DNA of 64,000 bases from positions 8,967,001 to 9,031,000 of the forward strand of contig NC_092680.1 in NCBI RefSeq assembly GCF_964355755.1. Direction: 5' to 3'. Made by a program: the position numbers and the translations under genes. This DNA comes from Antedon mediterranea (taxonomy: Eukaryota; Echinodermata; Crinoidea; Comatulida; Antedonidae). Positions 50,301 through 61,432 of this stretch are shown here, piece by piece (position 1 is the first letter of the stretch; each line of letters starts with the position of its first letter). Below the pieces are notes generated by a model. It was not told the DNA's origin. It saw only the letters and a list, made by a program, of their open reading frames with translations, and ran no database searches.

Positions 50301-51439
50301 AAGAGTCATTTTGTCATTTCCATATACTGTGACTAATCCAACAAAACTGATATAGGCTACTGTAGGCCCAACAGAAACATTAATTTAATATGATATCTTG
50401 TACATTTTACGAATAGAAACTATTTTTTGCCACCCATGTCGTGTCTAGGCCCACAGTATGAGTATTTTCATTTGCTCTTTACAAATACAGTAGTAAGACA
50501 TAGTTAATTGTTTCTCAATTTTTCAGGTTCATGTTCTTCTTTCAAATTCCGTATTTATCTGAAATGATGATCCAAGCAAATGACTATGGTTTTATTGAAG
50601 ATTGTTTTTATGGTAAATCTAGAACCCCGGCAGACATGTGCACGCAAGACGATATGGAGGCAATGAAATACGCTTTCTCACAAAAAGGTAAATCATCATT
50701 ATCATCATCATTTTCCTAGGGAGCACGTCGTTAATTTGAATAAAGATATTAGAATAAGTGACTTTGATAACTCCATGGGACCAAGACGTGATTTAGAATT
50801 ATTTTTCATTATCTTTAGAATATGTTTGTAAGTTTGATTTCACCACGTATGTCCACATTGTTTGGGTTTAGTTGTGTAAAGAGGATGGTAATCGCAATCT
50901 GTTTCTTGTGTGCTAATATTTTGCAGAATGTTTTTTATGACTCATGAATCATTTAAAATAATACCCATGATATTATGGTACAACCCGGGCCAACCCGACC
51001 GGATCGTATGCGGTTTTCTGGAACTTAGATTCTAAAGCCCATCATCGGATATGTAAAACTAAGAATTTGTGTTCAAGATCTAGAAAAATATTTCTTATGC
51101 CTGTTTTCTATAGAGTAGGCACCGTTCCATTTTAGTTAATTTCGCCATTTTTATAAGAAAATGTTGTTGATATATATAGGTAATGTAACTGCAGCCCTCA
51201 ATTACTATCGGGCATCTTCTAAAACGAAGCCAATGAAATCGAAGAATGTATCAAGCCCAACATTGCTTATTTGGGGCGAAAAGGATGACGTTCTTGAAGT
51301 TGAAATGGCCAAAGGAACTGAGAAGTACGTGGAAAACATGAGGCTAGAAGTTATTGAAGATGCTGGCCATTTTATTATTCAAGATAACCCAGTTGAAGTC
51401 AATAGATTGATAAACGAGTTTCTTAAAGGACAACAATAA
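47392..51439 (+). CDS. EPHX4: Epoxide hydrolase 4-like alpha/beta hydrolase
   Basis: Six exons join in phase to 343 residues: 47392-47595, 48846-48970, 49522-49604, 49954-50152, 50527-50687 and 51180-51439; human EPHX4 is 362 aa. A hydrophobic N-terminal anchor (about residues 4-32) precedes the hydrolase. The oxyanion-hole motif HGFPE is at 89-93. The nucleophile is Asp158 in AHDWGG, the acid is probably Asp293 in WGEKDDVLE, and the base is His321 in DAGHF. A cap-domain Tyr lies in NYYRA near 267. All catalytic residues are present, so the enzyme should be active, hydrolysing epoxides by the family's ester-intermediate mechanism at an ER-type membrane; the substrate is unknown. The exon 4 donor (gttcgt) is weak, but is supported by the split Trp204 and family alignment. 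EPHX3 is the closest alternative. The stop codon overlaps an aataaa hexamer (51435-51440). Confidence 0.9.
47811..47840. repeat. Simple repeat (attt)n
   Basis: About seven units of 'attt' in the first intron of the EPHX4-like gene. Confidence 0.9.
49789..49906. mobile_element. MITE, 118 bp, copy 2 of the 17.2-kb family
   Basis: The inverted ends read 'ttaagctctctacactatca' and 'tgatagtgtagacaaagc', with 'gtttgacaaaaaaatg' just inside. It sits in the EPHX4-like intron 49605-49953 and is diverged from the 17.2-kb copy in the middle. Confidence 0.7.
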
Positions 51440-51649
51440 ATTTGACATTATGAATTTATTAATTCTAAAACTTTGCTTGCTTTCATAAAAGTACAGGAAG
51501 GGATTTATTGAATAGTTATTGATATTTAGATTGACCGAATTGCCGAGTGAAACATTTGCTAGCTAGAGACCGTAATTAATGTTATACAGTTAGTAGAATA
51601 CATAAGAGAGACACATTCGGTACTAAAAGTGTAGTTATCCTTAATTGAG

Positions 51650-51738
51650 ATATGCCTTGAAATAGGGTTGGACTTAGTGTTGACATTTTTCCACTGAATG
51701 GTGTCCCAAAGGAGAGCGTTCTACTGTACTTTGGCACT
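51650..51738. repeat. Dispersed repeat copy (same family as 21.84 kb)
   Basis: Contains 'ccactgaatggtgtccc' and 'gttctactgtacttt', partial relative to the other copies. It lies downstream of the EPHX4-like gene. Confidence 0.4.
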
Positions 51739-52223
51739 AATTGAATACGATTTTTATTCTATGATGATGTCTCTGTAGGCTAGGCTGACGTAGGCCTACT
51801 ATTGTTCAATGACAGACATAACTATTGATAACTGCAAATTTGGTCAAATATAATTCTAAAGCAACACTGCTACTGTATGAGTCCCCGTATGAGTCCCAGT
51901 GAATGATAGAAATAGTTGAAGACGACAATACAATATCGTATACGTATAGCAACACCCAATCAAAAATATAAAATGCATCCACATAGGTTTCTATTTTTAT
52001 ATTTCTAGTCCTAATGTACATTAATAGAATGAATAACAGCATTAGTTCAATAAAAAAAAATTGAAGTTTGTCTACACTCCTTTTTACGTTCCCGTAACTT
52101 ACTGAGTCTACAGTACCGACAATAATGTCATTCATAATGCATAGTTGGCGCACCATCCCAGCGATTTATGGATGGATGAAAGAAGGAAATCGGAAAGTTT
52201 TGTAATTTCTTTCAAAAATTCAA

Positions 52224-55200
52224 ATGTCGAAAAGTCTCATAACACAAGATTTAAAAGCCAGGTAATTTCTTTGAATTGTTTTCATACTACAGTAAGGGAT
52301 GCTAGGCCTATAATATATAGGCTACTGTAGGTCTAGCTTGGCTTTACCTCGCCTAGGCCTATCTATATGCATAGTAGTACTAGAGGGTAGTTAGTAGTGT
52401 GTGAGCTCCAGGCTTTCATTGAGTCTATCCACTTCGACCAGCCACCACTCGATACCTAGATAGTAAGGGCCTAGCCCAGAAAGTGTGTTTTTCATTCTCA
52501 TTAAGCCTATACAAATACTTCAACCAACCTTTTAATGTATTATTTTGCAGAGTTAGTTCTGTTTTGAACCGAGATACAAAACAATTTGGAAAGAAATTTA
52601 TGTTTGACGGAAACGATGAGACATGCTGGAATTCGGATGAGGTACACGTGACATACTCAAAGTAAACAAAGTGTCCGATTGATACGTATATATACCTACC
52701 TGATATTATGAAACTGGTGCATCAACACAAGCATCGATTGATTATATTTTACAATAATAGACTAGTCCATATTTCCACTCTAATAAGATGGCATGCTGTA
52801 GGCATTTCGTGTTAAAAGCGAATAAACATGTGTTTTAGGGTAATTTTGGGGTACTGAATTCAAATTTGCTGTTTACCCGGCTCAATTTTTAGATCTTCAC
52901 CCTTAAAATGTGAAAAAAAAAATGGCCGCCATTTCAGACTTATTTTGGCTTATAACTTGACTTTTAAGTGACGTAGCAAGTTAAAAATGGTGTCTATACC
53001 TATGTTTGTGATAGTGAAGATTCCAACTATATTGTTATTAAAGTTGCAAATATTCTATTTCAGCCGTCATGTTGAAATCCAAGATGGCCGCCATTTTAAA
53101 CGTATTTTGGCTTATAACTTGACTTTTAATTAACATAGCAAGTTAAAAATAGTTTCTATACCTATGTTTGTGATACTGAGGATTCCAAATATATTGTTAT
53201 TAAAGTTGTAAATATTCTATTTCAGTCGCCATGTTGGAATTCAAGATGGTCGCCATTTAAAACGTATTTTGGCTTATAACTTGACATAAAAGTAACATTT
53301 TTAGAAATGATGTCTATACAGTACCTATGTTTGTGATACTGAGGATTCCAAATATATTGTTATTAAAGTTGTAAATATTCTATTTCAGCCGCCATGTTGA
53401 AATCCAAGATGGCCGCCATCATTTTAAACGTATTTTGACTTATAACTTGACTTTTAATTAACATAGCAAGTTAAAAATGGTTTCTACCTATAGTCCAGTA
53501 AAAGTATGGTTGAACCTAGAACAAATTGCAACATAATTTGTTTTTGTTTTGTCTGGTTGATATGGTCCAAATTAACATCATATCCAAAGTTTACTAAAAT
53601 CGGACATCGTGAAGTGGGTTCATTAGCATAAATTAAAAATGGCCGAACGGTTGGTTTTACTTATTAATTATTATTAATCAGATGTCTTGTTAATTTTGGA
53701 CTGAACAAAAGATGCATGTTTCGAATTCATTCATAATTCATATCTTTGTTTCTTTGCAAGTACAGATAGTTTCTCATTCGAAATGCCACTGAAGATGTTG
53801 CCATTTGCTCCCCAGTGTTTTCTTTAACTACAGATTTTCCACTATATTGCTTCTTCTGTCTTAAAATATTTTTTTAATGATGGCAGAGTAATAGTAGGCC
53901 CCTAATAGATTTAATGCTCCATCTGCATTCAAAGTTTCGATTCCATTTCCTGAAATTTTTTGCCAAGGAAGTTAAATACTGCTTGTTGTAGAAATTTAAA
54001 TACTGTAATTAAGTACCAATTATCAATTTATTCACCATTTCAAATTATTTCAAATTCATAAAGATTTATAACAAATGCTGGTGTGGATGACATAAGAACA
54101 AAGCTTGTTTACCGGTCACCGGTAGTGATGGCAAGTTAGAAAATTACCCAAACCCTTTGAATACCGTTGATATGCAGTATCTTTAACTGATGGTTCTTCA
54201 TCCTTGTTGGCACAATATAATGTCCTTTATGCTCGATGAATCTTGGAAACAGCATTATAATATAAGCCAAAAAAGTTGTTGACTTGGTCATCAAACAGGT
54301 AAAATTCTGGCAATGAAATAGCAACTTTGATTGCAGATGAAGATGCTCACTTGTTATACCAAAAACTGCAATATGACATTATTTATTTCATGTGTCATTT
54401 CAATTTTGGATGTTTCCATACACGTTTGATCCAAAGATTGGGGTAATGTTTCACAACTATTAGGCGCTATATAAATCCACGATATTATTGTATGAAAACT
54501 ATTAATTTGATATCTAATTATTATACTATAAATTAAACTTATATTTATAAGTGTATAGGCCTACATATTACCACTAATTGCAAAGCATATAGCTTAGTGT
54601 TTATTGCGTAATAATTGTTTAATGGGCTAGGCCGGCTATGTGCAGGTGTTCACAGGTCCCCAGGGCACAGAGAACTACATGCACAACAGGCCTAGGATAT
54701 GCGCAAAAGCAAGGCAAGTCAGAAATGTATGCGAGGCATCGTTTTACCATCATCAAAAAATGCGAGGCATCATTTTATCATTTCCCAAAATTTAGGATCG
54801 ATTATTATTCTTGGAAAACAGAACAGTATCAGCAGTAACATATTACAGCATTTTTATTGACAAATTAACAAATATATTGAGATTAAACGTGTTTTTCACC
54901 AATAAATGCATGAGAAATTGACGTATTCCACTTTGTTTTAGTCCTCTATTATCATTTTGGCCGTGAAGCTATATAGTTAATTCTATTTCCTTATTCTGAA
55001 TTGAAGGCATAATACTGTAGATGAAAAAACCTCAAAACGAAACCTCTACTTCCTCTGGTATCCAGTATCATTTACTACTATGGCTAATGCTATCATCTTA
55101 CACTATTGGTAATTTTATAAATTACAGTACCTTTTTTTGTAAACATTTTGTACTGTACCTTTATAAGTGTTACCCCAAATGTCACTCATTAATATATGGT

Positions 55201-58200
55201 AATATCAATGCATAAATAAAATAAATTATACACTACTTTTTAGCAGTTTTTTCAATTTATATATTATTATTATACTGATGTCTTTATCAATTGTTGTTTG
55301 TATACATTTAACATGTTTGTTTTTTTACCAATTTTACAATCTATTTCTATTCCGAGAAATGTTTTGATATAAATACGTTGTTGTTGTATTGAATTGATTC
55401 TGTGAAGTCTTTTTGACCAACTCTTTCATTATCATTATGAACAAACAATTTGAACATTGTAGTCAACTTATACCAGCCACGATATGACTTGAATGAAAAA
55501 AACAATCGTTACATATTAAATAAACAACATAGCAAGATGAGTGTATACACGAATCTATTTCGATGCGCTAGGCCTATTTTAAAAATATAAATAATTGATT
55601 ATTAGGCCTATAATATAGCATAATAGCACGTTAAGAAATGCCTCGCACCTTTTTGAAATTGTAAACTATATGCCTCGCACCTTTTTGAAATTGTAAACTA
55701 ATGCCTCGCGTGCCTCACACTTATATTTGGTGTGCCTCGCTGCCTCGCACAATCGAATTGGAACAATACAATGAAAACCCCAGTGGTCTAATGGTTAGGA
55801 TATCTGCATATCAAGCAGAAGGTTCCGGGTTTTAATCTCGGAGAGGGCTTTTTCTCACTCTCACAGGTTTCGTCATTTTTATTTTTTCTAATTAATTAAA
55901 TTTCATTATATCGGGCGGATTAGAATTTATTCTGTGATGTTTATATACTGTATATATATATATATATATATTTTTTTCTCTTTTGTGGCGCAAACACTAC
56001 TTTTATTCACATTCCTATTATCTCATGTCATTAAATCATATTATTTAACACATTTTTGTTAATTCCAAATGTCATCAGTAACATTTTTACGTTTATGAAT
56101 TCCGTATTACCTCCTTTTTTCATTAATTTTCTTATATTTTTCTAAACACTTGATCATCATTATCATCTATCTCGTTTTAAAATATTTTACACGTAAAGAA
56201 CAATCCCATTTGTTTGTTTGCCTCGCACTTTGTTACTACCCTGTGTGGGTGTGTGTGTGTGTTTAAAATAGGCGCCATCTTTGATTTCAACATGGCGGCT
56301 GTTTACAACTTTAATAACAATATATTTGGAATCCTCAGTATCACAAACATAGGTACTGTATAGACATCATTTCTAACCTACTATGTTACTTATATGTCAA
56401 GTTAAAAGCCAAAATACGTTTTAAATGGCGACCATCTTGAATTCCAACATGGAGGCTGAAATAGAATATTTACAATTGTAATAACAATATATTTGGAATC
56501 CTCAGTATCACAAACATAGGTATAGAAACTATTTTTAACTTGCTATGTTAATTAAAAGTCAAGTTATAAGCCAAAATACGTTTAAAATGGCGGCCATCTT
56601 GGATTTCAACATGGCGGCTGAAATAGAATATTTTAAACTTTAACAACAATATAGTTGGAATCTTCACTATCACAAACATAGGTATAGAAACTATTTTTAA
56701 CTTGCTATGTTAATTAAAAGTCAAGTTATAAGCCAAAATACGTTTAAAATGGCGGCCATCTTGGATTTCAACATGGCGGCTGAAATAGAATATTTTAAAC
56801 TTTAACAACAATATAGTTGGAATCTTCACTATCACAAACATAGGTATAGACACCATTTTTAACTTGCTACGTCACTTAAAAGTCTTAGGCCTATAAGCCA
56901 AAATAAGTCTGAAATGGCGGCCATTTTGTTTTTCACATTTTAAGGGTGAAGATCTAAAAATTGAGCCGGGTAAACAGCAAATTTGAATTCAGCACCCCAA
57001 AATTACCCTAAAACACATGTTTATTCGCTTTTAACACGAAATGCCTACAGCATTTCATTTTTCTCAAATCTGGATATCAATCAATATCAATATATCGTAT
57101 TTTCGACATAATATTAATATATCGTATTTTCAACATAATATTAATATATCGTATTTTCGACATAATATATTAATATATCGTATTTTCGACATAATATTAA
57201 TATATCGTATTTTTGACATAATATTAATATATCCTATTTTCGACATAATATTAATATATCGTATTTTCAACATAATATTAATATATCGTATTTTCAACAT
57301 AATATTAATATATCGTATTTTCGACATAATATTAATATATCGTATTTTCGATATTTACGAAGTAACAATAACATACAATTTCGTGACATCTTTGTAGTAC
57401 ACTATTTACTTTTCTAGGGATCTCCCCAATGGGTGAAGTTAGACTTCCCTAGTGCAGTTTGTATTTCCAGTATTTGTGTACAGTTTCAAGGCGGATTCGT
57501 GGGTAAAGTTTGTACACTTGAAGGTCAGCTGACTGGTACAGAGGAGTTCCAACTTTTGACCGAATGTTATCCCGAAGATTCAAATGCATTACAAGTATCC
57601 TTTTCTTAATGTCCGTGGTTTAATAAAAATAAAAATAACTGGAATTTAAAGAGATGTGTTCAATGCAGTATTCACGAGATGATTATGGGTTATTGCCCCC
57701 CCCCCCCCCCCATGAAACTCTATGTAAGGGTTATTTACAGTAGTTTAGTTTCCACTTTCGGCATCTTCGACTAATGGTAGGGCATCTTCCACGTACATTT
57801 TTTCGCGACAGAAAAAATAAGTTACACACGCACGACACGACGTATTGCGCGATTCTTTATCCAAATTCTAAAGTGTTATATTCAATTCCATACAAAAACC
57901 CAAAACCTTATTGCATACACAATACTGTAGTCATTCCCACTCCTAAAGTAACGCAAAGCTCCGCTTATATTCGGTCGTAATAGCCAGCTTGATTGACAAA
58001 CAAACTGTTAATTTGATCTTCAAATAAATAAATGACCATAAGCTGGATCAGGTTTTGTATTGCGGCCAATACAAATTCGTGATTATGGTTTAATTGTGGG
58101 CGTATGATTGTTGAAAATGGGCCGGTTAAGTTGACTAAATTGAAACTGTCTTAATACTGTCAAAAATTCTTTAAATTCTTCATTTTGTTTTCATATCTCT

Positions 58201-59783
58201 TTCATTTTCCGTATTAAATATAACAACCATTCATGAAGCATGTCGGTTAAAAAATATAGCTATTTCATCAATAGTTCAAATTACTTTCGGTTTAGATACC
58301 TACCTGTGCATAAACGGCTAAATATTACGATATTTCCATACATACGCAGGGACACTATTAAGACACTTTCCTGTGAAACGATCGAGGGTAAATATATATT
58401 ATTATGTTTTAATACTACAGCCAACCCGTATTCAGGATACACCACTATTAAGGGGTCCTGGATGTGTTCTATCGTAATAGGGTTTTAATGTGGTTCTTAC
58501 GCCGTTGGGAAGAACTTACTATTATATTAATCAAGCATACGTGTTTCAGGTATGGAAATCGTTGTACAGTACTTGTATTTACCTTGCAAATATTTGGAAC
58601 CTGCAGTTCTGTAAACCTGAGTGAATATCACATATTTTACAGATTTAATCACACAATAGTGAATGAGCACGGCTGAGTGCGTTCTTAGTCGACGTCACAT
58701 GTGTTACTGTACATAATTTTGTTTTTGACGCGTCGAAACTGAACGACATTATTGATTTTGATCGGATCCGGTACGATCCTCATACAACAAGGGCAGTAAA
58801 TAATAGTTACATTATTAGGCCTAAGGGTACTGCTTCGTTTCAACATATTTTGAAAAAACTTGAATGTTATTTTGATCTGAGGTAAGAAAGATTTAATTTA
58901 GGAAACGTTTTTTAGTTTTTGCTTGCTTATTTTATTTTGTTGTCATTTGATGATTTCGTGGTCTAACGATTATGTTGAATACCGTAAAATATGTGTGTCT
59001 GTTTACAATTGCACTTTCGTTTTGTCAACCTCACCTATTTCTGACATTAACGTACTGTATATCCACGATATCGAATAATTTAAATTAAATTCGTTTTTTG
59101 GTGCTGATAAAGAATATAATTGCACTCAGATTCTTCATATTTAAAATAAAACCATCGCTTTTATGTACACTATACGACAGTACAAACAGTTTGGCCTACA
59201 TTACAGTCGAACGCACGTTTAACGCACCGTCACTAATTTCTCCTTTTTTTCATCTAAACTTTCCGATGATGCGGGATTCAATGAGTGATATAATATTGTT
59301 TGCACAACGTAATACTGTAGTCTAAAATACTCGGGTGTTTTTTCTGGTAATTGTTCGTAAACTCTAGTCGCCGATCGAATCTGATTAAAACAGGGTTTGT
59401 TAAAAAATATGACCGCTTGTTGGAGAGTGATTTTGTTGAAAAGTTCGTAATAAGTGTGCCGGGTGGTTATTTACTGTACATGCACATACTGTTGTTTAAG
59501 CTTGGTTCCCACAGGACGCAGCGTAAATACGTAAGCGCAACCGCAAGTAAGTTGACCAATCACAAGCAATGGATTATTGCTGTTGCGGTGCCGCGGTGCG
59601 TCCTTGTGGGAAGGAACGTTAGTTTACAAATGATTATTCCTTGATGTTAATAACAAGAAGTTTGCCGTTGACGCCTTTAAAACTGTTCAGCGTGTCAAGA
59701 TTACGTTTAAAGAAAGCACAGACTTCTTTGGCCGAGTGACCATTTACAAGTTGGACATTCTTGGCGATTGGTCATCCTGCTAA
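52224..59783 (+). CDS. NR2C2AP: Nuclear receptor 2C2-associated protein orthologue (NR2C2AP)
   Basis: Four exons join in phase to 143 residues (human protein 139): 52224-52261, 52551-52641, 57418-57594 and 59658-59783. Matches to human NR2C2AP include RVSSVLNRDTKQFGKK and DETCWNSDE (exon 2), QWVKLDFP, FQGGF and CYPEDSNALQ (exon 3), and VKITFKESTDFFGRV..Y (exon 4). The family has a galactose-binding-like (discoidin-type) beta-sandwich; the human protein (TRA16) was described as a repressor partner of the nuclear receptor TR4. The first exon is only 38 coding bases (MSKSLITQDLKAR) and was chosen because its length, phase and S-L spacing fit the human start. The last exon has a tandem acceptor (caagaag), so Lys103 may be optional. 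Intron 2 is 4.8 kb and is nearly filled by a foldback-like element. Confidence 0.9.
54815..54970 (+). repeat. Segment related to the centre of the 37.98-kb element
   Basis: The text 'cagtatcagcagtaac', 'tttttcaccaataaatgcat' and 'tcctctattat' follows the same order as 38480-38610 in the palindromic element. It is a diverged partial copy nested in the foldback centre. Confidence 0.55.
55637..55752. repeat. Short repeats with 'atgcctcgca' ends
   Basis: 'atgcctcgcacctttttgaa' is duplicated in tandem and followed by more 'gcctcgc' copies. The inverse 'tgcgaggcat' occurs twice at 54730-54770. The pair could be termini of another nested element between 54.73 and 55.75 kb. Confidence 0.4.
55777..55848 (+). 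pseudogene. tRNA-Glu-like pseudogene
   Basis: The A-box region 'tggtctaatggttagga' matches tRNA-Glu. The anticodon stem tctgc/gcaga and T stem ccggg/ctcgg can form, but the acceptor arm pairs at only three positions. The B box (ggttttaatc) has lost its consensus, and the loop gives ATC rather than a Glu anticodon. It is a dead copy or SINE head. Confidence 0.45.
57088..57355. repeat. 27-bp tandem repeat, about 10 copies
   Basis: Units read 'tatcgtattttcgacataat' plus 'attaata', with few substitutions (g/a in 'tcgaca', 'tcaaca'). Since 27 is nine codons, frames stay open on both strands without meaning. It lies between the foldback end and NR2C2AP exon 3, about 60 bases before the acceptor. 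Confidence 0.9.
57595..59497. other. NR2C2AP intron 3, no gene seen
   Basis: AT-rich, with a C run at 57696-57712. A block near 58340-58460 contains 'gacactattaagacac' and 'ccactattaagggg', which may be a further diverged member of the dispersed repeat family. Open stretches here lack domains and splice context. Confidence 0.4.
59498..59622. mobile_element. Palindromic MITE, ~125 bp, relative of the 28.05-kb copy
   Basis: Begins 'aagcttggttcccacagg' and ends with the partial inverse 'tccttgtgggaaggaacg'. It shares 'gaccaatcacaagc' with the 28-kb copy. Its right end is only ~35 bases before the last NR2C2AP exon. Confidence 0.65.
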
Positions 59784-60924
59784 ACAATAATGGAGTGATC
59801 TTTGAATTATTCAGAGAAGAGTGAGGTCAAATTAATCGAATATCTTAAATAAAAAATCGCAAATCATCACGAGGTATACTTCTTGATGAGTGATATTTCT
59901 GTTGGTTGATGCAGTAGTAGGCCTAATCACTGTTATTGGAACACGGCACACAGCGACACATTACATAATGTATACTAGTATGCAACCGTATGTTTGTAGC
60001 TCTAAATGCGGGAAATTTAAGGGTATCCAGACGCATGTTCTGAGACCTTAAAAATTGAATACACTTTTATACTTTTCATGAGGGAGATAAATATTATAGA
60101 TCATGTTCTTGTAATAATGTAGGCCTAACAATATAATAATGATTATTCGTGTTGAGGCGATGATTAGAGGTCCGACATACTTCATATTAAATATTAGTGG
60201 AATGTGACGATAAAATATGTAAGTTTAATAAAGGAAATTAAATAAATATATTGAAAGTTATCAAGTTGTTTATTCATTGACTGTACCTATCAAGGTAAAC
60301 ATGGTTGTCTGTATTATGTCTGACATTGCTGATTTATGAATGAATTCAATCCAGGTCCGTCCTATTTGCTATACACTTTATAGTGAACGTTGATGTTTAA
60401 TATAATATCTATGGTGATATCAATTACATTACCAGACATTGTATATCGTGTCTATGTGAAAAACATATTAACAGGATTGATTCAATAAATTATGCATTTG
60501 CGTTATACGTTTATATTGTAACTGGACAGTGAGCTGGTTCATACCTAACTTTCTCTATAAAGAACCTAGAAATGAACGAAAGATAACCGAGGTAGGATTG
60601 TTCCTTTGCTAGGTAAGACAAGGCGCAGTGGCAATGCCGCGTAGTATATTCGGGGGAAGGATCGTGAAAACACTAAGCCGATTTACTGGGCTTGTATTTG
60701 TAGCCTATATACCGTACGGTGGTACCTATTTTGTAGGTAGCACAAATAGGCCTCCGTTCACACATGACCTGAAAAATTCAATTCCAGTAGTTAACAAATC
60801 TGCCTGGATTTTCCCCGGAGATCATTACTTTTTTTTCTCGATAAATCTGAATCGTGCAGGGACTGATGTTTAGCATACATCTCTTTAGCAATCTCTTAAA
60901 ATTTACTTCCACCTTCATTTTTCC
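59784..60924. other. Intergenic, nothing convincing
   Basis: 3'UTR-like and intergenic sequence after NR2C2AP. A 79-codon open stretch from about 60634 has no recognisable motif and no splice or promoter context, and is not called as a gene. Confidence 0.4.
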
Positions 60925-61194
60925 CATGCCCAACCCAGCCTACGGAACACCCTTATAGAGGAGCTAAAGAGCCCACACGATTGGTACTTATAGTGCAATG
61001 ATCCCCTGGCAGCCCATAACGAAGCTCTACTGGGATTGTGTGCAGGTGAATCGTCAGAGCTAAAATGTGCAAAATCGTGCAAATTTAAACGAGAACCGAA
61101 GAATAAAACTACAAAGCTCATTTGTACTACTTTACTACAAATATTTAATTTAACTAAGAAATCTTTTGTTTTGATTTTACAGACTGTAGCCTAA
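60925..61194 (+). pseudogene. Coding-like segment with one in-frame stop, unrecognised
   Basis: One frame of 89 codons has a single stop (60991). Before it the frame reads SLRNTLIEELKSPHDWYL; after it DPLAAHNEALLGLCAGESSE and a Lys-rich end. Composition is protein-like and acidic/basic patterned rather than AT-noise, but I do not recognise the family. It may be a fossil exon or part of a repeat. Confidence 0.25.
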
Positions 61195-61204
61195 ATAAAC
61201 CAGG

Positions 61205-61432
61205 ATGAAGTTAACTGGCGTCGAAGCCTCAAAGCTCAAATATTACATAGTAGACGAAGACAGGCAGGAGGAGCAAAGGAATGATGATTGTGAAAAACAA
61301 ACCGCATGTAGGCCTACTGGCGGACTAAATTGTATTGAAATCATTTGCAAACTGTTCATATTTCTAATAACATTTATATTCTGTGTAGGACTCATTACTA
61401 TTATATTCAAGATGATAATGTATCAGAGGTAA
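61205..61432 (+). CDS. Small single-pass membrane protein, hypothetical (75 aa)
   Basis: An ATG lies 23 bases after a good acceptor (ttgattttacag), suggesting a second exon with a short 5'UTR. Residues 1-40 are hydrophilic and charged (EDRQEEQRNDDCEKQ). A hydrophobic segment at about 46-70 (CKLFIFLITFIFCVGLITII) is followed by KMIMYQR and a stop, giving a tail-anchored-like layout. The last codons are also the first unit of the 89-bp tandem repeat. No homologue recognised. It could be spurious, but the acceptor and clean topology favour a real exon. Confidence 0.35.
   Translation: MKLTGVEASKLKYYIVDEDRQEEQRNDDCEKQTACRPTGGLNCIEIICKLFIFLITFIFCVGLITIIFKMIMYQR

Larger units (their letters stand above)
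52793..57053. mobile_element. Foldback-like transposon with tandem-repeat arms, 4.26 kb
   Basis: The ends are inverted copies (atgctgtaggcatttcgtg on the left, the inverse on the right). The first ~125 bp of each arm is unique and includes 'tttacccggctcaattttt'. Each arm then becomes a series of ~161-bp tandem units carrying 'gttgaaatccaagatggc' and 'acttgacttttaatta' (left: about 52921-53510; right: about 56267-56950). The two arms are arranged in opposite orientation. The centre (53510-56260) has no intact gene and includes nested repeats and a tRNA-like copy. Long, internally repetitive inverted arms are the hallmark of Foldback/Galileo-type elements; assignment to that group is inference. 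No target duplication is clear. Confidence 0.7.

Noticed and set aside
52145-52330. Longer open frame (61 codons) starting upstream as the NR2C2AP first exon
   Set aside because: It is in a different frame from the ATG at 52224; only the 52224 start gives correct phase and length against the human N-terminus.
57041-57397. Ile/Tyr-rich 118-codon open frame and its antisense
   Set aside because: Translation of a 27-bp AT-rich tandem repeat, open on both strands by arithmetic.
60628-60873. 79-81-codon open frame with aromatic residues
   Set aside because: No ATG at its annotated start (GTG), no motif, and no transcript or splice evidence in the sequence.
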